DNA of 64,000 nt from Faecalicatena contorta (lineage in GTDB: Bacteria; Bacillota; Clostridia; Lachnospirales; Lachnospiraceae). Position 1 is the stretch's first letter. Each line of letters opens with the position of its first letter. The notes under the pieces are model-generated. The model was not told where the DNA came from. It saw only the letters and a list, made by a program, of their open reading frames with translations, and searched no databases. Both the position numbers and the translations under genes were made by a program. Shown here in pieces: positions 61,387 through 64,000 of this stretch. The stretch spans positions 485,837 through 549,836 of the forward strand of contig NZ_QGDS01000002.1 in the NCBI RefSeq assembly GCF_003149105.1. The letters run 5' to 3'.

Positions 61387-61482
61387 TAATACTTATATAG
61401 GTTCATAATTGGATGGACGTCTCTACCAACTACCGGAATAGTTGACTATAAGTATCTGCGGAGGTATCTCTGCAGTTACTTA
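61387..61482 (+). promoter_or_regulatory. Guanine (purine-class) riboswitch before guanine deaminase
   Basis: P1: ATACTTATA (61389-61397) with TATAAGTAT (61447-61455). P2: TTCAT...ATGGA around AATTGG. J2/3 has ACGTCTCTACC. P3: CAACTA...TAGTTG around CCGGAA. The specificity base after P3 is C at 61446 (GAC TATAAG), which signals guanine rather than adenine. Immediately downstream TTACTTATATACC (61475-61487) repeats the 5' P1 strand, so it can steal the 3' P1 strand: the two folds are mutually exclusive and could expose or hide the AAGGGAGG site of the deaminase gene. Direction of control is not certain. Confidence 0.88.
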
Positions 61483-61516
61483 TATACCGCGAAGATGCGA
61501 AAGGGAGGAACAGCCG

Positions 61517-62797
61517 ATGTATGAATCTATTTTTATTTTAAAAGGAAATATTATATACAGTAAAAGTGCCAGTGAATTGGAGATATGTGAACATGGATAT
61601 CTGGTTTGTGAAAATGGGGAGGTCAGAGGGGTGTATCAGACCCTGCCCTTTGAGTTCGGAGGAATTCCGGTTACAGATTATGAGGACCGGCTGATTATCC
61701 CCGGGCTGGTAGACTTGCATGTACATGCGCCTCAGTATTCTTACCGGGGGCTGGGAATGGATATGGAGCTTTTAGAATGGCTGGAGACAAATACATTTCC
61801 AGAGGAATCAAAATTTCGGGATTTGGACTATGCCCGGCAATCCTACAGAGTTTTCACAGACAATCTAAGAAAAAGCGCAACCACCAGAGCTTGTATTTTT
61901 GCCACAGTGCATAGGAGAGCAACCCTTTTATTAATGGATATGCTGGAGGAAACCGGGCTGAGTACTATGGTAGGCAAGGTGAATATGGATAGAAACTGCC
62001 CAGATTATATCAGGGAGTCTTCTGCTGAGGAATCTGCAGAAGATACAGTGGAATGGATTAAGGATGTGGTGCATAAAAAGTATGAACACACCAGACCAAT
62101 TCTGACCCCACGGTTCACCCCAAGCTGTACGGATGAGCTTATGGAGAAGCTGAAGATGGTGCAGATGCGTTATGATTTGCCGCTGCAGTCTCATTTATCT
62201 GAGAATCCGGGGGAGATTGCCTGGGTAAAAGAATTATGTCCGTGGTCTGCATTTTATGGAGATGCCTATGATAAGTTCGGTCTGTTTGGCATGGACTGTC
62301 CTACAGTTATGGCACACTGTGTTTATTCCGGTGAAGAAGAGATTGCGAGGATAAAGGAAAATGGTGTATTTATTGCCCATTGCCCGGAATCTAATATGAA
62401 TATTGCATCTGGCGTGGCTCCGGTTAGAAGGTTTCTTGAGGAAGGGCTTCATGTGGGAATGGGAAGTGACGTGGCAGGAGGTTCTACGGAGAATATATTT
62501 GCAGCAATGTCACATGCCATCCAGGCATCTAAGCTGCGCTGGAGGCTTCTGGACGATTCTTTGAAACCCCTGGCAGTGGAAGAAGTGTTTTATATGGCTA
62601 CAAAAGGCGGCGGTGAGTTTTTCGGAAAGGTGGGAAGCTTTGAGCCGGGATATGAGCTGGATGCGGTGATTCTGGATGATTCAAGGCTGGAGCATCCACA
62701 GCCTTTGGACGTAAAGAAGCGTCTGGAGCGGCTGATTTATTTTTCAGATGACCGGGAAGTCTTTGCAAAATATGTAAAAGGGAACAGGCTGTTCTAA
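61517..62797 (+). CDS. guaD: Guanine deaminase (amidohydrolase)
   Basis: About 426 residues from the ATG at 61517, with AAGGGAGGAA upstream; a longer frame to 61442 overlaps the riboswitch. TIM-barrel amidohydrolase motifs: LIIPGLVDLHVHAPQYSYRG (metal His and substrate Gln), ELLEWLETNTFPEESKF typical of guanine deaminase, QSHLSENPGEI, MAHCVYSGEEE, GMGSDVAGG. It converts guanine to xanthine and ammonia. The riboswitch before it senses guanine, and the next gene begins a xanthine-oxidising enzyme, giving a coherent purine degradation route. Confidence 0.92.
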   Translation: MYESIFILKGNIIYSKSASELEICEHGYLVCENGEVRGVYQTLPFEFGGIPVTDYEDRLIIPGLVDLHVHAPQYSYRGLGMDMELLEWLETNTFPEESKFRDLDYARQSYRVFTDNLRKSATTRACIFATVHRRATLLLMDMLEETGLSTMVGKVNMDRNCPDYIRESSAEESAEDTVEWIKDVVHKKYEHTRPILTPRFTPSCTDELMEKLKMVQMRYDLPLQSHLSENPGEIAWVKELCPWSAFYGDAYDKFGLFGMDCPTVMAHCVYSGEEEIARIKENGVFIAHCPESNMNIASGVAPVRRFLEEGLHVGMGSDVAGGSTENIFAAMSHAIQASKLRWRLLDDSLKPLAVEEVFYMATKGGGEFFGKVGSFEPGYELDAVILDDSRLEHPQPLDVKKRLERLIYFSDDREVFAKYVKGNRLF

Positions 62798-62911
62798 ATC
62801 CGGTAAGGACCAGACAATGCAGCAGATTGTGGATACCTGCTTTGTATCTGTTCAGAACCATGAACAGTTACCCTGCTTTACAATAGAATATTAGGATATG
62901 GAGGCGGAACT

Positions 62912-64000
62912 ATGAATGAAAGGAAACATGTGATAGGGAAAAGTGTAAAACGTGTGGATGCCTTTGACAAGGTAACAGGGCGGGCAAAATATACCGATGA
63001 TTTGTGCGATAAAGGTGCTTACATAGCAAAAATCCTGCACTCGACGGTTGCCCACGGCATTGTGAAATCAATAGATACAAAAGAAGCAGAGCGTATTCCA
63101 GGAGTAGTAAAAGTGGTGACATGCTTTGATGTTCCTAAGCGTTATTTTCCTACGGCAGGGCATCCGTGGTCAACAGATCCGGAGCACCAGGATGTGGCGG
63201 ACCGTCTGCTGCTGACAGACCATGTAAAATTTTACGGAGATGATGTAGCGGCAGTGGTAGCCGAGAATGAAGTGGCGGCGGCTCAGGCGGTACAGGCAAT
63301 CAAAGTAGAGTATGAAGAACTTCCTTTTGTGCTGGATGCTCAGAAGGCAATGGAGGCAGATGCTCCCCTCATTCATGAGAACTATCCCGGCAATATATTG
63401 AAGCATACCTCCATACGGAATGGAAATTACGAAGAAGCGCGGAAAGAAGAAGGGCTGATTAAAGTAGAGGGCTGGTATGATACTCCGACAGTACAGCACT
63501 GTCATATTGAAAACTTTATCTGCTATTCCTACATGGAGCAGGGAAGAATTGTGGTGGTATCCTCCACCCAGATTCCGCACATCTGCCGGAGGGTTGTAGG
63601 GCAGGCTCTGGGAATCCCATGGGGAGAAGTGAGAGTGATAAAGCCCTATATCGGAGGCGGCTTTGGGAATAAACAGGATATTCTCTATGAACCGCTCTGT
63701 GCATATTTGAGTACCGTAGTTGGCGGCAGGCTTGTGAAACTGGATGTATCCAGAGAAGAGACTTTTGTTTCAAACCGGGTGCGCCATGCAATTCGCACCC
63801 ACATTATATCTTATGTACGGCCTGACGGAAGCTTTGCGGCCCGCAAGATGGAATGTTTCTCAGACCAGGGGGCATATGCTTCCCACGGGCATAGTATTGC
63901 TGCAAAGGGAATGGGAGCATTTCCTCAGCTATATCCATGTCCAAATATAGAAGCAGATGCCTATACAGTATTTACAAATAAGTCCGTAGCGGGAGCTATG
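62912..64000 (+). CDS. Xanthine dehydrogenase-type molybdenum-binding subunit, partial
   Basis: The gene starts at ATG 62912 (GGAGGCGGAAC upstream) and remains open for 363 codons to the window edge. The product begins NERKHVIGKSVKRVDAFDKV and GRAKYTDDLCDKGAYIAKIL, with DVAAVVAENEVAAAQAV, IPHICRRVVGQALGI and VIKPYIGGGFGNKQD, matching the large Mo-pterin subunit of the xanthine dehydrogenase/aldehyde oxidase family. It would oxidise xanthine made by the deaminase. Selenium-dependent variants exist, but the part in view does not decide that. The 114-base gap before it shows nothing. Confidence 0.92.
   Translation, partial: MNERKHVIGKSVKRVDAFDKVTGRAKYTDDLCDKGAYIAKILHSTVAHGIVKSIDTKEAERIPGVVKVVTCFDVPKRYFPTAGHPWSTDPEHQDVADRLLLTDHVKFYGDDVAAVVAENEVAAAQAVQAIKVEYEELPFVLDAQKAMEADAPLIHENYPGNILKHTSIRNGNYEEARKEEGLIKVEGWYDTPTVQHCHIENFICYSYMEQGRIVVVSSTQIPHICRRVVGQALGIPWGEVRVIKPYIGGGFGNKQDILYEPLCAYLSTVVGGRLVKLDVSREETFVSNRVRHAIRTHIISYVRPDGSFAARKMECFSDQGAYASHGHSIAAKGMGAFPQLYPCPNIEADAYTVFTNKSVAGAM

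Noticed and set aside
61442..61516. Earlier start for guanine deaminase
   Set aside because: The added 25 codons overlap the riboswitch and read unlike the family; the ATG at 61517 has a strong ribosome site.
1..64000. CRISPR arrays, rRNA genes, prophage or intact insertion sequences
   Set aside because: No regularly spaced repeats, no rRNA sequence, and no intact transposase or phage structural gene was seen. The direct repeats at 59.6 kb have only two copies with no spacer pattern.

Overview
The window looks like a chromosomal segment of a Gram-positive, spore-forming, anaerobic gut clostridium, most likely of the family Lachnospiraceae. The evidence is a six-cysteine SCIFF peptide with its radical SAM maturase next to a fused SecDF, a SpoVT sporulation regulator, HemZ, the order recJ-relA-MBL hydrolase-hemZ-hisS-aspS, a T-box leader, a guanine riboswitch, RpiR- and YesM/YesN-type regulators, and no rRNA or CRISPR.

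Layout. 1-4.7 kb: AEC-family transporter and YqeY protein on the minus strand, then a Na/Pi cotransporter, spoVT and a small membrane protein. 4.7-8.7 kb: SCIFF peptide gene (47 codons), its maturase and secDF. 8.7-18.3 kb: housekeeping genes recJ, relA, MBL hydrolase, hemZ, hisS, aspS, interrupted by a structured putative RNA and short repeats. 18.3-28.2 kb: a galactose-type ABC transporter (mglBAC), a YesN/YesM two-component system and two further sugar-binding proteins, bounded by two near-identical terminators. 28.3-33.0 kb: an N-acetylmuramic acid PTS operon (GNAT, EIIBC, MurR-like, MurQ, EIIA) with a candidate operator. 33.2-39.5 kb: a heterodimeric ABC exporter with a divergent MerR regulator, a PAS-GGDEF protein and a lone tRNA-Gly. 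39.6-45.6 kb: hom, a MarR regulator, thyA-folA and a ZnuABC-type metal importer. 45.6-49.6 kb: ilvBN and ilvE behind a T-box whose specifier reads as valine. 49.6-55.8 kb: an accessory stretch (ene-reductase, small flavoprotein, two GNATs, VanZ-like protein, AraC regulator) containing the scar of a decayed integrative element. 56.0-59.8 kb: methyltransferase, hslO and nadE, whose 3' end runs into an 88-bp direct repeat. 59.8-64.0 kb: purine and molybdenum-cofactor functions: a molybdopterin-binding-domain protein with a Cys-rich tail, a DUF1905 protein apparently fused to a toxin-like leader, guanine deaminase behind a guanine riboswitch, and the start of a xanthine-dehydrogenase-type molybdenum subunit that runs off the window.

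Most attractive for follow-up: the SCIFF locus with its intercistronic hairpins; the unassigned structured RNA before recJ; the repeat families (19-bp inverted repeat at 10.6 kb, GGGGTCTGACCC units at 16.5 and 41.6 kb, 88-bp repeat at 59.6 kb); the sugar-sensing locus with extra binding proteins; and the guanine-controlled purine catabolic cluster. All functional names rest on motifs and family knowledge recalled from the sequence alone; no database search was run.
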